From Vallitalea pronyensis (GTDB lineage Bacteria > Bacillota > Clostridia > Lachnospirales > Vallitaleaceae): a DNA stretch of 64,000 nucleotides. This document shows, in pieces, positions 9,040-17,882 of this stretch. Every line of letters starts with the position of its first letter. The first letter of the stretch is position 1. The translations under genes were made by a program, and so were the position numbers. The stretch spans positions 3,925,001 to 3,989,000 of the forward strand of contig NZ_CP058649.1 in assembly GCF_018141445.1 (NCBI RefSeq). The letters are read 5' to 3'. The notes under the pieces were generated by a model. It saw only the letters and a program-made list of their open reading frames with translations. It was not told the origin of the DNA and made no database searches.

Positions 9040-9432
9040 TTAATTAACTACTTTTGCTAATATACCATTTACAAAGGAAGCTGAATGATCACCGCCATAT
9101 TTTTTTGCAATCTCTACGGCTTCATTAATGGCAACATTGGTTGGGATATCTTCATCATACCTAATTTCATAAACAGCTAACCGTAAGATACTCACATCTA
9201 CTTTGGCCATTCTATCAATGGACCATTTTGTTGCATGCTGGCTAATCACCTGATCAATATCACTTAACTTATTGGAGATATTTAACCCTTTATGTCGAAT
9301 GTAGGTCTTAGCATCTTCATCTGCTTCTAAATGACCTAGATAAACTTCCATTCGCTCTTCAAATGCTTCATCATTAAATTCTATTGAAAAGATAGCCTTA
9401 AAAATATGCTCTCTCATGGTTCTTCTGTTCAT
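9040..9432 (-). CDS. nusB: Transcription antitermination factor NusB
   Basis: 130-aa all-helical RNA-binding protein that acts with NusE/S10 at boxA in rRNA antitermination. MNRRTMREHIFKAIFSIEF and DVSILRLAVYEIRY are typical N- and C-terminal family segments, and the length is normal. AGGAGG lies 6 bases before the ATG. It is followed by xseA. Confidence 0.95.
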   Translation of the reverse strand: MNRRTMREHIFKAIFSIEFNDEAFEERMEVYLGHLEADEDAKTYIRHKGLNISNKLSDIDQVISQHATKWSIDRMAKVDVSILRLAVYEIRYDEDIPTNVAINEAVEIAKKYGGDHSASFVNGILAKVVN

Positions 9433-9489
9433 GGTGTACCTCCTGGTATTCTATATATTGGTCAATCTGAAATGATTGATTACATTCTA

Positions 9490-9520
9490 ATACCCTTAAA
9501 TTATCATTATTTAAGGGTAT
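9490..9520 (-). terminator. Stem-loop between the Asp23 gene and nusB
   Basis: A perfect 12-bp inverted repeat (ATACCCTTAAAT and its complement) with a 7-base loop lies between the Asp23 gene and nusB. It is followed by only a modest T-content on either strand, so it may be a partial terminator or an RNA-stability element. Confidence 0.5.
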
Positions 9521-9573
9521 CTTTATTATACTATATTTAATCTAATGTACAAGCGAATATTATAATTATTGTC

Positions 9574-9942
9574 CTATTTCTCTACATTCACACCTGCAAC
9601 ACGAATATTGATTTCATCCACTTCTAATCCTGTCATGGTTTCTACCGCATTTTTAACCTTATCTTGTACAGTTACGGTTACATCGGGTATGCTACTTCCA
9701 AAATCAACAATGATGGCAAGATCAAGTGATACATCTTTGTCTCCCACCTCTACGTTAACACCTTTTGCAAGGTTTTTCTTCCCCAGCATTTCTACAAGGT
9801 CACCTGTAAAGTTGCCTACCATACCTGCTACACCTTCGACTTCAGTCGCTGCTAAACCCGCAATGATTGCTATGACTTCATCTGCAATGTGAACTTCACC
9901 AACTTTATCTTTTTCATGAATTTTATACGTTTGACGATCCAT
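9574..9942 (-). CDS. Asp23/Gls24 family envelope stress response protein
   Basis: 122 aa with the Asp23/Gls24 core: GEVHIADEVIAIIAGLAATEVEGVAGM near the N-terminus (quoted only as a landmark region, residues 15-42) and VTVTVQDKVKNAVETMTGL towards the end. In Bacillus the equivalent gene next to nusB is yqhY, which is tied to lipid homeostasis. No membrane segment; cytosolic, possibly membrane-associated through partners. AGGAGG lies 7 bases before the ATG. The exact role is not known. Confidence 0.9.
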   Translation of the reverse strand: MDRQTYKIHEKDKVGEVHIADEVIAIIAGLAATEVEGVAGMVGNFTGDLVEMLGKKNLAKGVNVEVGDKDVSLDLAIIVDFGSSIPDVTVTVQDKVKNAVETMTGLEVDEINIRVAGVNVEK

Positions 9943-10176
9943 TACAATGCCTCCTGTCTATTTATTATATTAATGCCCTATCTATTTATTTTATACAAAA
10001 AATCCAGTTAAATCCCAAAAAGCAAAGTGTCATTTAATAAATGTTGTATTGACACGCATATTAAATTCACCTTACATAGGTTTATTATAACAAATCTCAC
10101 ATTTTTTGCAAATTGTTTTTAACACCATTTGTTAAAGTTTCGTTAAAAACATGGGTGTCATCTGTCATATGGACAC

Positions 10177-10208
10177 AAAATAAAAAAACAGTCACTTGTT
10201 TAAGTGTC
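10177..10208 (-). terminator. Rho-independent terminator of the spoIIIA operon
   Basis: On the minus strand GACACTT / AAGTGAC form a stem (one mismatch) with an AAAC loop, followed by TGTTTTTTTATTTT. It lies downstream of spoIIIAH and before the Asp23 gene. The rest of the 311-base gap (9943-10253) is AT-rich and presumably holds the Asp23 gene promoter. Confidence 0.75.
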
Positions 10209-10222
10209 CAGATATCAAATGA

Positions 10223-10247
10223 GAGCTACCTCTTATGGAGATAGCTC
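10223..10247 (-). terminator. Second stem-loop directly after spoIIIAH
   Basis: The arms GAGCTACCTC and GAGATAGCTC pair with one mismatch around a 5-base loop, only 7 bases past the spoIIIAH stop. There is no strong T-run, so it is either a weak terminator or a 3'-end stabiliser ahead of the better terminator at 10177-10208. Confidence 0.4.
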
Positions 10248-10253
10248 ACATCA

Positions 10254-11006
10254 TTACTTGGCCTTATTTACATCTAATAACGTAATAACGATGCTTTCAG
10301 CATCTACACCTGTCTGCCTTCTCACAATATCTTCCACTTGTGCGAATTCAGCCTGAGATAATTCTTTTGCATTAATCACCACATCCACTTTACCGTCGAG
10401 CATTCTGACAAAAACATCTTTAAAGCCTTTTGTCTCCAGTAAACTCTCTGCAGCTGCCTCTTTTTCAATCCGATCTTGTAAATCAATCATTTCTTTAACG
10501 GCATCAACTTTTTGTTCATCTTTAAGATTTTTGTTATCAATTAATGCCAAATAACCATCTTTTAACATGGCATAATTTTGCTCTCGTGTAATCTTTGCTT
10601 TTAGGAAATGATTTGCTTCTACACTATTTGTACTGGTAAATACTGCTTCACCAGCATTACCTTCTGTTTCATCACTTGTGGTTTCTTTTGTTTTATCATT
10701 AGCGTCTTGAGTTTCTGTAGTTGCCTCAGCTGTTTTATCGCCTTCAGCTGGTGGAGCTGTTTCACCTGGATCAGTGGTTGTTTGTGCCCCCTCTTTGTCC
10801 ATGGTGGCATCATCTGCCTTCTCGCTATTAGGCACCAGTGCTGTTGGTGTTGTCTCTTGCTCATCCTTATTCTTTTCCTGCTGATTAAGTGCCTCTCTTG
10901 TACCATCTACCCCTTTATCTGTGAAGTTAAGATAACCTGCTATTGCAATCATTATAACGAGAGCAGTAATGATGATTTGATTCTTTTTGAATGTTTGCAT
11001 TCTCAT
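10254..11006 (-). CDS. spoIIIAH: Stage III sporulation protein AH
   Basis: About 250 aa. One N-terminal membrane segment (residues 10-28) is followed by a low-complexity Thr/Glu/Lys/Gln-rich linker (about 35-120) and a C-terminal ring-building domain (about 125-250) of the EscJ/PrgK-like type. SpoIIIAH in the mother cell binds SpoIIQ from the forespore to form the channel between the two compartments. The start is uncertain: an ATG at 11006 overlaps the spoIIIAG stop by 4 bases, while the ATG at 11000 has a better-spaced GGGGG site. Last gene of the operon. Confidence 0.93.
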   Translation of the reverse strand: MRMQTFKKNQIIITALVIMIAIAGYLNFTDKGVDGTREALNQQEKNKDEQETTPTALVPNSEKADDATMDKEGAQTTTDPGETAPPAEGDKTAEATTETQDANDKTKETTSDETEGNAGEAVFTSTNSVEANHFLKAKITREQNYAMLKDGYLALIDNKNLKDEQKVDAVKEMIDLQDRIEKEAAAESLLETKGFKDVFVRMLDGKVDVVINAKELSQAEFAQVEDIVRRQTGVDAESIVITLLDVNKAK

Positions 11007-11602
11007 TCCCCCTTATTCTCAACCATTTTCATTACTTCAATTCTATGCGCGTCAACGTCTAATAATACCTTAGCTGCCTTCATTAAGTTTTGCTTAACAA
11101 CTATATCATCACCGCCTTCAGCAATTATAACAACGCCACTTATTTCTGGTTCCATTTCTTTCACTATAATGGGTTTTGTGGAACCATCTGCGTTGCTAAT
11201 TAACACGGTAGCTTCATTTGAATCTGATTCCACGCTTTGCCTTGTTCCGCCTGCACTGTCCACTTCGTCTGTTTGTGATTGTGATATAGGAATGTCTTTA
11301 TTAATGACAATCTCGCCGCTTGTCTTAAGCATAATAATCACTTCAACTTCCCCAACACCCTCAATCTTAGCAAATTCCCTCTCAAATCTCTTTTCAAGCT
11401 TTTCTTCGTAAGACTGGGGATTACTGTTTTTATATGTATTTGGCGCAATAATTGGCTCTACCTTTGGTGTGTTAGGAGGACCTATAAAAGATTTGGACAA
11501 TATAAGCAACAATAGCCCAACCAAAAACACAATAAGGAGAAGGTTGAATGTTCTTTTATCCTTACTTGTCATATTACCTTTTGTAAAAAAATCAAATTTC
11601 AT
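11003..11602 (-). CDS. spoIIIAG: Stage III sporulation protein AG
   Basis: 199 aa. One membrane segment (about 22-42) and an extracytoplasmic domain. It forms a large oligomeric ring in the SpoIIIA-SpoIIQ complex of the engulfed forespore. The segment EGVGEVEVIIMLKTSGE is characteristic of the ring-building motif. The start at 11602 is chosen because AGGAGG lies 6 bases upstream. It overlaps spoIIIAH, consistent with coupling. Confidence 0.93.
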   Translation of the reverse strand: MKFDFFTKGNMTSKDKRTFNLLLIVFLVGLLLLILSKSFIGPPNTPKVEPIIAPNTYKNSNPQSYEEKLEKRFEREFAKIEGVGEVEVIIMLKTSGEIVINKDIPISQSQTDEVDSAGGTRQSVESDSNEATVLISNADGSTKPIIVKEMEPEISGVVIIAEGGDDIVVKQNLMKAAKVLLDVDAHRIEVMKMVENKGE

Positions 11603-11687
11603 CTTTATCCTCCTGTACACTTCATTTTTTCCTGCGTGTTGTACACTATATCCTTTGATTTAGTGTTCATTTTGACCATTAAACCTG

Positions 11688-12311
11688 TTAACATGTCTCT
11701 ATAGTTATATGTATATTATCCGAGGACAAATTATAGAAGTTTTTCATTATTTTTTTTATTTTTTTTTCCATCATAATAGCATCAGCTGATTTAACCGTCA
11801 TCTCTGATTGTTGCTCACCAATGGCTACTCTATCTATTTTTACAATATCCACATGGCTTTTTTCCACATGTTCATCTGCTTTTTCTTGTCCTATTGTCAA
11901 ATACACTTCTTTAATCATGCCATATGTGTCACTCTGAGTATCTTCTTCTACAAGAACACGGGTCTTTTTGACGTGAATATCATCACTTATGAGTAAAGAC
12001 TCTATATGTTTTGCCAGTTTATCTTTATAAATGTTAAGGGTCATGTCTTCACGTAATGTCGCATAATCCCCATAATCGATACCCTCTCCCATTGAACTGA
12101 TTTCAAACTCCTTCTTTATAATTTCAAAATTCATGTGTGGCAATAATCCACTATACTTAATAATGGGACCTAACATAATAAGCATCAAAACAATACCCGA
12201 AAACAAACGCATGTACTTTTTCATGTTGCCGTCGGGCATAAGGAGCTCTAAAATTTTAGTGAGTAGTAAAAAAATTACAACACTCTTAATCACACTATAA
12301 ATAACGTCCAT
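11688..12311 (-). CDS. spoIIIAF: Stage III sporulation protein AF
   Basis: 207 aa. Two N-terminal membrane helices (about 5-20 and 34-52) are followed by a soluble domain. It is the sixth gene of the spoIIIA operon and part of the feeding-tube complex. Recognised by position, size and the early hairpin followed by MRLFSGIVLMLIMLGPI. Confidence 0.92.
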   Translation of the reverse strand: MDVIYSVIKSVVIFLLLTKILELLMPDGNMKKYMRLFSGIVLMLIMLGPIIKYSGLLPHMNFEIIKKEFEISSMGEGIDYGDYATLREDMTLNIYKDKLAKHIESLLISDDIHVKKTRVLVEEDTQSDTYGMIKEVYLTIGQEKADEHVEKSHVDIVKIDRVAIGEQQSEMTVKSADAIMMEKKIKKIMKNFYNLSSDNIHITIETC

Positions 12312-12406
12312 CTTTTCATCCCCATCATGTTTTCAGTAAATCCATATAATCACGACTACAGGTGTCTAAAATATATAGTTTCTTGATAACGTATATAACA
12401 AAATGG

Positions 12407-13561
12407 TTAACGCATATAGGCTGCCACATTCGTTGCACTCAACGTAATGGTTATGGCTATGATAAATAAAAAGGCTGTGATGACCACAATCCCAAGGAGT
12501 ATAAAACACACATCACCTACACTGGATAAGCAGGTGACTAAACGTTTATCAGATATCGGTTGAATAATGGCAGCAGCAAACTTATATAACAAAGTCACGA
12601 TGACAATTTTAATAATGGGTATCAGACATATGATGACAATGACAATAAGGGCTACCACGCCAATACCATTTTTAATGAGCACCGCACACCCAAGGACCGT
12701 GTCTGCAACACCACTAAGGGTAGCCCCTACAAAAGGTATGGCTGATACGGCAACTTTCACCGATTTATTAGCAATACCATCAATCACTGGGGTGGTAAAG
12801 CTCTGCATGGTCAAAGCACCAACGAAGATAATCATTAACACTTTGATACTCATACTTACAATACTTTTGAATAGTTCTACCATCTTTGATAGAATGCTTT
12901 CTTCAGTAATACTATTAATAATCTCTAATACAATGATGATATACACAAAAGGAATCACATATCGAATGATGATGTTATCCACAATACTAATAATAACAAG
13001 TATAATCTGGCTAAACAGCAAAGACGATGTATAATTCCCTGATAATGTAGCCGCTGCAAAAAGGCTGGGCATTAACGTACGAATAAAATTCTGAAGGCTA
13101 ATTAGCACATCAACTGTTACCTGACTTAATATCTGGTAGGACTTCATGATAATGGTTGACATGAGTAAAAACACCACAAAATAACCCACATCACCAACAT
13201 ACTGCTGCTTAAATGCATTGGTGAAATTCGTGAAGATGGCAGCTACTAAAGCAATGGCTATGAGTTGTACAATAAGGTGGAAATTCACCTTTACTTCATT
13301 AAAGATACTTTTCATTAAAATTTCAAGGAGCTCATTAGCGTCCATGGCTAATTCGCCTTTTATAATCTGATGGAGGGTTTCTCTAAAATCAATCGTCACT
13401 TGACTGTCTCTTAAAAGCTCGTCCATTGTATGCTGAATATCATCATAAGCGATCACTTTTTCTTGTGCAGATATCACTTGGTCTATGTCGGAGGCATATG
13501 TATGTATTGTCAATAGGTAGCCCACGATCATCATGCCTATGAACCCTTTTATTATTTTCAT
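12407..13561 (-). CDS. spoIIIAE: Stage III sporulation protein AE
   Basis: 384 aa polytopic membrane protein with an N-terminal signal-like segment (KIIKGFIGMMIVGYLLTIHT) and about seven or eight further helices. It is the largest integral membrane component of the SpoIIIA channel. GNYTSSLLFSQIILVI and the late TLSGVADTVLGCAVLIKNG are typical family segments. It lies between spoIIIAD and spoIIIAF. Confidence 0.93.
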   Translation of the reverse strand: MKIIKGFIGMMIVGYLLTIHTYASDIDQVISAQEKVIAYDDIQHTMDELLRDSQVTIDFRETLHQIIKGELAMDANELLEILMKSIFNEVKVNFHLIVQLIAIALVAAIFTNFTNAFKQQYVGDVGYFVVFLLMSTIIMKSYQILSQVTVDVLISLQNFIRTLMPSLFAAATLSGNYTSSLLFSQIILVIISIVDNIIIRYVIPFVYIIIVLEIINSITEESILSKMVELFKSIVSMSIKVLMIIFVGALTMQSFTTPVIDGIANKSVKVAVSAIPFVGATLSGVADTVLGCAVLIKNGIGVVALIVIVIICLIPIIKIVIVTLLYKFAAAIIQPISDKRLVTCLSSVGDVCFILLGIVVITAFLFIIAITITLSATNVAAYMR

Positions 13562-13670
13562 CCTTATGTCCCCTCTATTAAACCTTTTTTATCTTGTTAC
13601 GTTTAACTTAATCTTTCTAATAAAGTAAACATGATCATATTAATGCGTTATGACAGCATAACGACGTTTA

Positions 13671-14060
13671 CTAGAATATTAATATATCTGTTATCAGATT
13701 AACAATAGACAAAATAACGGGCATGGAGATTACTAATATCATGATTTTGCCTACCATTTCAATTTTACTGGCTATGGCTTTTTGCCCAGCATCGTTACAT
13801 AACTGGGCACCAAACTCTGTAATGAATCCGATGCCTATAATTTGCAGTAAAATCTTAAGGTATATATCACTGACATTGATGAGATTGGTGAGCGTAGACA
13901 GCAAGTCCAGAATCACACCAAGCTTATCCAGTATGATAAAAAAAATGACAACACTGGCAGCAATACCTATGTATATACCGAATTCTGCATTATTCTTTTT
14001 TAATACAACGATTAATATGGATGATACGATTCCAATAATAACAACTTGTACAACCTCCAT
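13671..14060 (-). CDS. spoIIIAD: Stage III sporulation protein AD
   Basis: 129 aa with about four membrane helices; ILLQIIGIGFITEFGAQLC followed by DAGQKAIASKIE is the family signature. Integral membrane subunit of the SpoIIIA complex; fourth gene of the operon, 18 bases after spoIIIAC. Confidence 0.93.
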   Translation of the reverse strand: MEVVQVVIIGIVSSILIVVLKKNNAEFGIYIGIAASVVIFFIILDKLGVILDLLSTLTNLINVSDIYLKILLQIIGIGFITEFGAQLCNDAGQKAIASKIEMVGKIMILVISMPVILSIVNLITDILIF

Positions 14061-14078
14061 ACAAACATTCCCTTCATC

Positions 14079-14273
14079 CTATAACTGAAATAATGTCTGA
14101 ATTGTATTGAACAATTTATTAATGTACTCTACGATCCAATAGAGTACAACGACTAAACCTGCCAAGGTTGTTAACATGGCTTGTTCATCTTTTCCAGCTT
14201 TCTTTAATAATTGATTTAATACAGCAACAACAATACCAACTGCTGCTATTTTAAAAACGATGTTTATATCCAT
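14079..14273 (-). CDS. spoIIIAC: Stage III sporulation protein AC
   Basis: 64 aa with two membrane helices around the conserved KKAGKDEQAML loop. The start at 14273 (MDINIVFKIAAVG) is set by GAGGAGG 6 bases upstream and gives the usual family length of about 65 residues. Third gene of the operon. Confidence 0.94.
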   Translation of the reverse strand: MDINIVFKIAAVGIVVAVLNQLLKKAGKDEQAMLTTLAGLVVVLYWIVEYINKLFNTIQTLFQL

Positions 14274-14317
14274 GTAGCGCCTCCTCTCAAACACAGGTAT
14301 TTTGATTTATTAAACCT

Positions 14318-14839
14318 TTACAACATAACAACTATAATAAATATACCAGCCAATACACCTAAACTCCGATACAGCTTATTGTACTTTGCATCATTCTCTA
14401 TAGCTGTTTTTATCTCTTCATCTAATTGCTCCAATAAGAGGTGTATGTTGTTGTTTTGCATCTCTTTATCTAAGTAACCAATATTTTCACTAAACATGAT
14501 GAGATTCTTAATGTCCAATCCGTTCAGATATGTCTTCTCAAGAACCTCTACGGCATGTTTTTTCCATACTTGTGTCAGCGTTTTCCCTTGGTTAAGATTC
14601 AGTTCATCAGCTATGGATTTAAAAAAATGAGCGATTTCATGATCAAAACGTTCACTGACGTTCTCTAAGGCTTCTGGCATAGGCGACAATGCATAGTTCA
14701 CTTCACCTCTTAATAAAATGAGTGCCTTTTTTAGTACCCTAAGATCATCAATCCTTCTTTGAAAACCTTTACTATAGTAAAAGCCTAGAAAGGATGATGA
14801 TAGTAAAATTAAGGATGAGCCTAATATTTTAGCAAACAT
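14318..14839 (-). CDS. spoIIIAB: Stage III sporulation protein AB
   Basis: 173 aa. An N-terminal membrane anchor (about 3-22), a central helical domain (LRVLKKALILLRGEVNYA) and a C-terminal hydrophobic helix; related to type II secretion F-like proteins. It works with the SpoIIIAA ATPase. The second ATG (14839) is preferred because AGGAGG is 7 bases upstream of it and only 1 base from the first. Confidence 0.93.
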   Translation of the reverse strand: MFAKILGSSLILLSSSFLGFYYSKGFQRRIDDLRVLKKALILLRGEVNYALSPMPEALENVSERFDHEIAHFFKSIADELNLNQGKTLTQVWKKHAVEVLEKTYLNGLDIKNLIMFSENIGYLDKEMQNNNIHLLLEQLDEEIKTAIENDAKYNKLYRSLGVLAGIFIIVVML

Positions 14840-14850
14840 GGACATACCTC

Positions 14851-15822
14851 CTAGTGCTTGTTTGTTGTAGGTTCTACAACCATACCAATTAATTTATATT
14901 GCTTATCATAAACTTTCTTCATATCGCCAATGCCATTCTTATTCTCTAATACAATGAAACGTTCAATCACACCTTTATCCATGAGCTTACCCAAGATAGG
15001 TTTGTCCTTGACTTCATTTACATTAGCACCATGAACGGTACAGATGATTTTACTGCCAGCGTTCATGACAAAATCAATGGCGTCGATGTCTTCACTACTC
15101 CCTATTTCATCCACAGCAATAACAGCAGGTGACATAGAGCGAATTAACATCAACATACCTTCTGTTTTAGGGCAGCCATCCAGAATATCCGTCCGCATAC
15201 CAATATCGTTTTGAGGAACACCCCGATAACAACCACCTAATTCTGAACGTTCATCCACTACACCAACAGTGATGCCTTCTTGGTCTTCGTAACCATTGGA
15301 TAGTTGTCGAATAATATCTCTTAATAAAGTGGTCTTACCACATTTTGGCGGTGAAATGATAAGGGTATGAAGCACTTGATGGTCCTCAAATAAGTAAGTC
15401 ATAATGCTGTCTGAACACCCTTTGATTTCATGGGATATGCGAATGTTAATGCAGGATATGTATTTAATGGTTTTTACCTGACGGTTTTCAACGATTACTT
15501 TCCCTGATAAACCGACACGATGCCCACCTTCTATGGTGATATACCCATGACGAACTTCATCTTCAAAGGCGTATAAGGAGTAATTACTAATGAATTCCAT
15601 GGTTTCTTTTATATCTTTATCGGTTACCACGTACCGGTTTTTTCCCCATGATACAAGTTCATTTTCAGACACATAATATTCTTGGTTATGCATATAGATA
15701 ATGACTGGCTTACCTACTCTTAATCGAATTTCCTGTAAGCCTTTAATGTCTCTCTTTTTCATTGTTTGGAACCAGTCTCTTAAAGGGGCTGGTAATATCT
15801 TTTCAATGGATTCTTTCTTCAT
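14851..15822 (-). CDS. spoIIIAA: Stage III sporulation protein AA, ATPase
   Basis: 323 aa secretion-type ATPase. Walker A is SPPKCGKTTLLRDI, Walker B is AVIAVDEIGS. It powers the SpoIIIA-SpoIIQ channel from the mother cell. The start at 15822 (MKKESIEKILPAPLRDW) is chosen because AAAGGTGG lies about 8 bases upstream; a longer in-frame extension runs through the promoter-like region and is unlikely to be translated. First gene of the operon, divergent from the yibE/F-type gene. Confidence 0.94.
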   Translation of the reverse strand: MKKESIEKILPAPLRDWFQTMKKRDIKGLQEIRLRVGKPVIIYMHNQEYYVSENELVSWGKNRYVVTDKDIKETMEFISNYSLYAFEDEVRHGYITIEGGHRVGLSGKVIVENRQVKTIKYISCINIRISHEIKGCSDSIMTYLFEDHQVLHTLIISPPKCGKTTLLRDIIRQLSNGYEDQEGITVGVVDERSELGGCYRGVPQNDIGMRTDILDGCPKTEGMLMLIRSMSPAVIAVDEIGSSEDIDAIDFVMNAGSKIICTVHGANVNEVKDKPILGKLMDKGVIERFIVLENKNGIGDMKKVYDKQYKLIGMVVEPTTNKH

Positions 15823-15846
15823 CTCTTGTCCACCTTTCTTTAAAAC

Positions 15847-15875
15847 AATATATGATTGTCCATGATGAATTATGC
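15847..15875 (-). promoter_or_regulatory. Candidate sigma-E promoter of the spoIIIA operon
   Basis: On the minus strand GCATAATT (15875-15868) and CATATATT (15854-15847) are separated by 13 bases, close to the sigma-E pattern (ATA-rich -35, CATA-type -10). The element ends 24 bases before the spoIIIAA start. spoIIIA operons are sigma-E dependent in Bacillus and Clostridia, which supports the reading. Confidence 0.45.
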
Positions 15876-15997
15876 AATAAATTTTGCCTAAATAGACCAT
15901 GATATTAGGGACATAATCTTAATCATAATCTTGTCCTAAAATGAATAAGCTGTATCAGTAACTGATTTATTTTAGCTATAGGATGGGAGATTTTCAC

Positions 15998-17122
15998 ATG
16001 AGAAAAATATACGTATGCATTATATTTATGTTAATCATAGGGACTAGGGGTCTGGCAGCCTCAGATGATGGCATTCGTAATTGGAAATATATCCATGCTC
16101 GGGTAACATCCATCCTATCGGATACAGTTGATGAGGAAAATTACATGCGTTATCAAAAAGTCATGGTAGAATTAACAGAGCCTCAGATGTCAGGTGAGTT
16201 AGAAGTGGAAAATACCATTAATATTGCAACGATTTATAAAATTATTGTAAAACCTGGTGATGATGTGATCATTGTGGTGAATGAAGTCAATAATAAGCTG
16301 GAAAATGGACGCATCTACTCTTATGGTCGAGATAAATACTTACTTTACTTACTCCTATTATTCATGGGAGTACTGATACTTATAGGTGGTAAAAATGGTT
16401 TTTATTCCATTATCAGCCTTACCATAAGTGTATGCTTGATTTTATTTGTGTTCTTTCCCCTTATTCTTAAGTCCATTAACCCCATCGTCGTGGTAAGCAT
16501 CATTAGTGTTGTAGCAACACTGGTAACCTTAACGTTTATTGGTGGTTACAATAAAAAAACCTTGGCTGCCATTATTGGCACCATAGGCGGTGTAGTCACA
16601 GCGGGTATATTAACGTTTTGGTTTGGGGCATTAACCCATATTCAAGGGATTGGTGATGACAATGTGGAACTCTTGTCCTATTTTCCTAAAGGCTGTAAAT
16701 TGAATTTTAGAGACTTGTTATATGCAGCCATCATCATTGGCGCATTAGGTGCCATCATGGATGTGAGCATGTCCATAGCTTCATCTATGGATGAGATTCA
16801 AAGAAATTACCCACGGATTACAAAGAAACAGTTGCTTCGTTCAGGTATGCACATTGGAAAAGACATTATGGGCACCATGTCCAATACCCTAATTCTTGCT
16901 TACGCTGGTAATTCCATCAGTATGATTCTTGTCTTCTTTTTATATGACCGCTCATTTGTACAGTTTATCAACTCTGATCATGTAGCCGGTGAAATCTTGC
17001 GAGCACTGTGTGGTAGCATTGGTTTAGTTCTTAGTATTCCTCTTACCTCCATTGCATTTATCTCTTTATGTAAGAAAGAGACGAACTTTAATAGAAGACG
17101 TATGAATGGACGGTTGTTATAA
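15998..17122 (+). CDS. YibE/F family membrane protein
   Basis: 374 aa polytopic protein: signal-like N-terminus (RKIYVCIIFMLIIGTRGLAA), an extracytoplasmic domain (about 25-115), then seven or so membrane helices. GALGAIMDVSMSIASSMDEI is the YibE/F signature. Function unknown; the family is sometimes linked to transport. The start at 15998 has GGGAG 8 bases upstream. It is the only plus-strand gene in the first 24 kb, divergent from spoIIIAA and convergent with efp. Confidence 0.88.
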   Translation: MRKIYVCIIFMLIIGTRGLAASDDGIRNWKYIHARVTSILSDTVDEENYMRYQKVMVELTEPQMSGELEVENTINIATIYKIIVKPGDDVIIVVNEVNNKLENGRIYSYGRDKYLLYLLLLFMGVLILIGGKNGFYSIISLTISVCLILFVFFPLILKSINPIVVVSIISVVATLVTLTFIGGYNKKTLAAIIGTIGGVVTAGILTFWFGALTHIQGIGDDNVELLSYFPKGCKLNFRDLLYAAIIIGALGAIMDVSMSIASSMDEIQRNYPRITKKQLLRSGMHIGKDIMGTMSNTLILAYAGNSISMILVFFLYDRSFVQFINSDHVAGEILRALCGSIGLVLSIPLTSIAFISLCKKETNFNRRRMNGRLL

Positions 17123-17163
17123 ACTTCGTTTTATTAAGTTTTTGCTACTGTATACAATACAAA

Positions 17164-17193
17164 AACCCGTTACATTCTAGGAATAAACGGGTT
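17164..17193. terminator. Bidirectional terminator between yibE/F and efp
   Basis: The 8-bp stem AACCCGTT/AACGGGTT has a 14-base loop, with T-rich sequence following on the plus strand and A-rich sequence preceding it, so it can end transcription from both convergent genes. Confidence 0.75.
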
Positions 17194-17227
17194 GTTTTAA
17201 CTATTTTTTATTTAATAATAACTATTT

Positions 17228-17785
17228 TTAAACTCTAGACAGATATTCACCTGTTCGTGTGTCGATTTTAATTTTATCACCAATATTAACAAATAAAGGT
17301 ACGTTAACACTAGCGCCAGTTTCAACCTCTGCTGGCTTAGTCGCACCAGTAGCTGTATCACCTTTTACACCAGGCTCTGTATGAATAATGTCTAATTCAG
17401 CAAATAGAGGTGGCTCAATACCGAATACAGCACCTTCATGACTAAGGATTTTAACCATATCATTTTCCTTTACAAATTTTAATGTATCACCAATCTGATC
17501 TTTATTAATGGCAATCTGATCATATGTTTCCACATCCATGAAGTGATAGAGTTCTCCATCATTATATAAATATTGCATATCTTTTCTTTCGATATGCGCT
17601 TTTGGCATTTTTTCATTTGGTCTAAATGTTTTTTCAACAACTGAACCTGTTTTTAAATTTTTGATTTTTGTTCTTACAAAAGCAGCGCCTTTACCTGGTT
17701 TAACATGTTGGAACTCAAGAATCACGTAGATTTGATTTTCATATTTAATCGTTAAACCGTTTCTAAAATCTCCAGCTGATACCAT
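17228..17785 (-). CDS. efp: Translation elongation factor P
   Basis: 185 aa, three beta-barrel domains, normal length. It relieves ribosome stalling at polyproline. The tip loop reads [13 protein letters not shown], with the modifiable Lys in PGKG. The C-terminal segment [17 protein letters not shown] is typical. AGGGAGG precedes the ATG. It follows the M24 aminopeptidase gene, a common Firmicutes pairing. Confidence 0.96.
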   Translation of the reverse strand: MVSAGDFRNGLTIKYENQIYVILEFQHVKPGKGAAFVRTKIKNLKTGSVVEKTFRPNEKMPKAHIERKDMQYLYNDGELYHFMDVETYDQIAINKDQIGDTLKFVKENDMVKILSHEGAVFGIEPPLFAELDIIHTEPGVKGDTATGATKPAEVETGASVNVPLFVNIGDKIKIDTRTGEYLSRV

Positions 17786-17882
17786 ATCTATTTCCTCCCT
17801 AACTTTTATCTTCTATAGTGTAAACTAATAATGGTATTTTTTCAATAGTTTTATTATTTATTATGGATATTTCTGCTTTGGG

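Noticed and set aside
10608..11411. 267-codon plus-strand open frame rich in Cys, Phe and Ile
   Set aside because: It is antisense to spoIIIAH/spoIIIAG; the composition reflects the reverse complement of the Lys/Glu/Thr-rich linker.
12567..13034. 155-codon plus-strand open frame
   Set aside because: Antisense to spoIIIAE, with no ribosome binding site or family resemblance.
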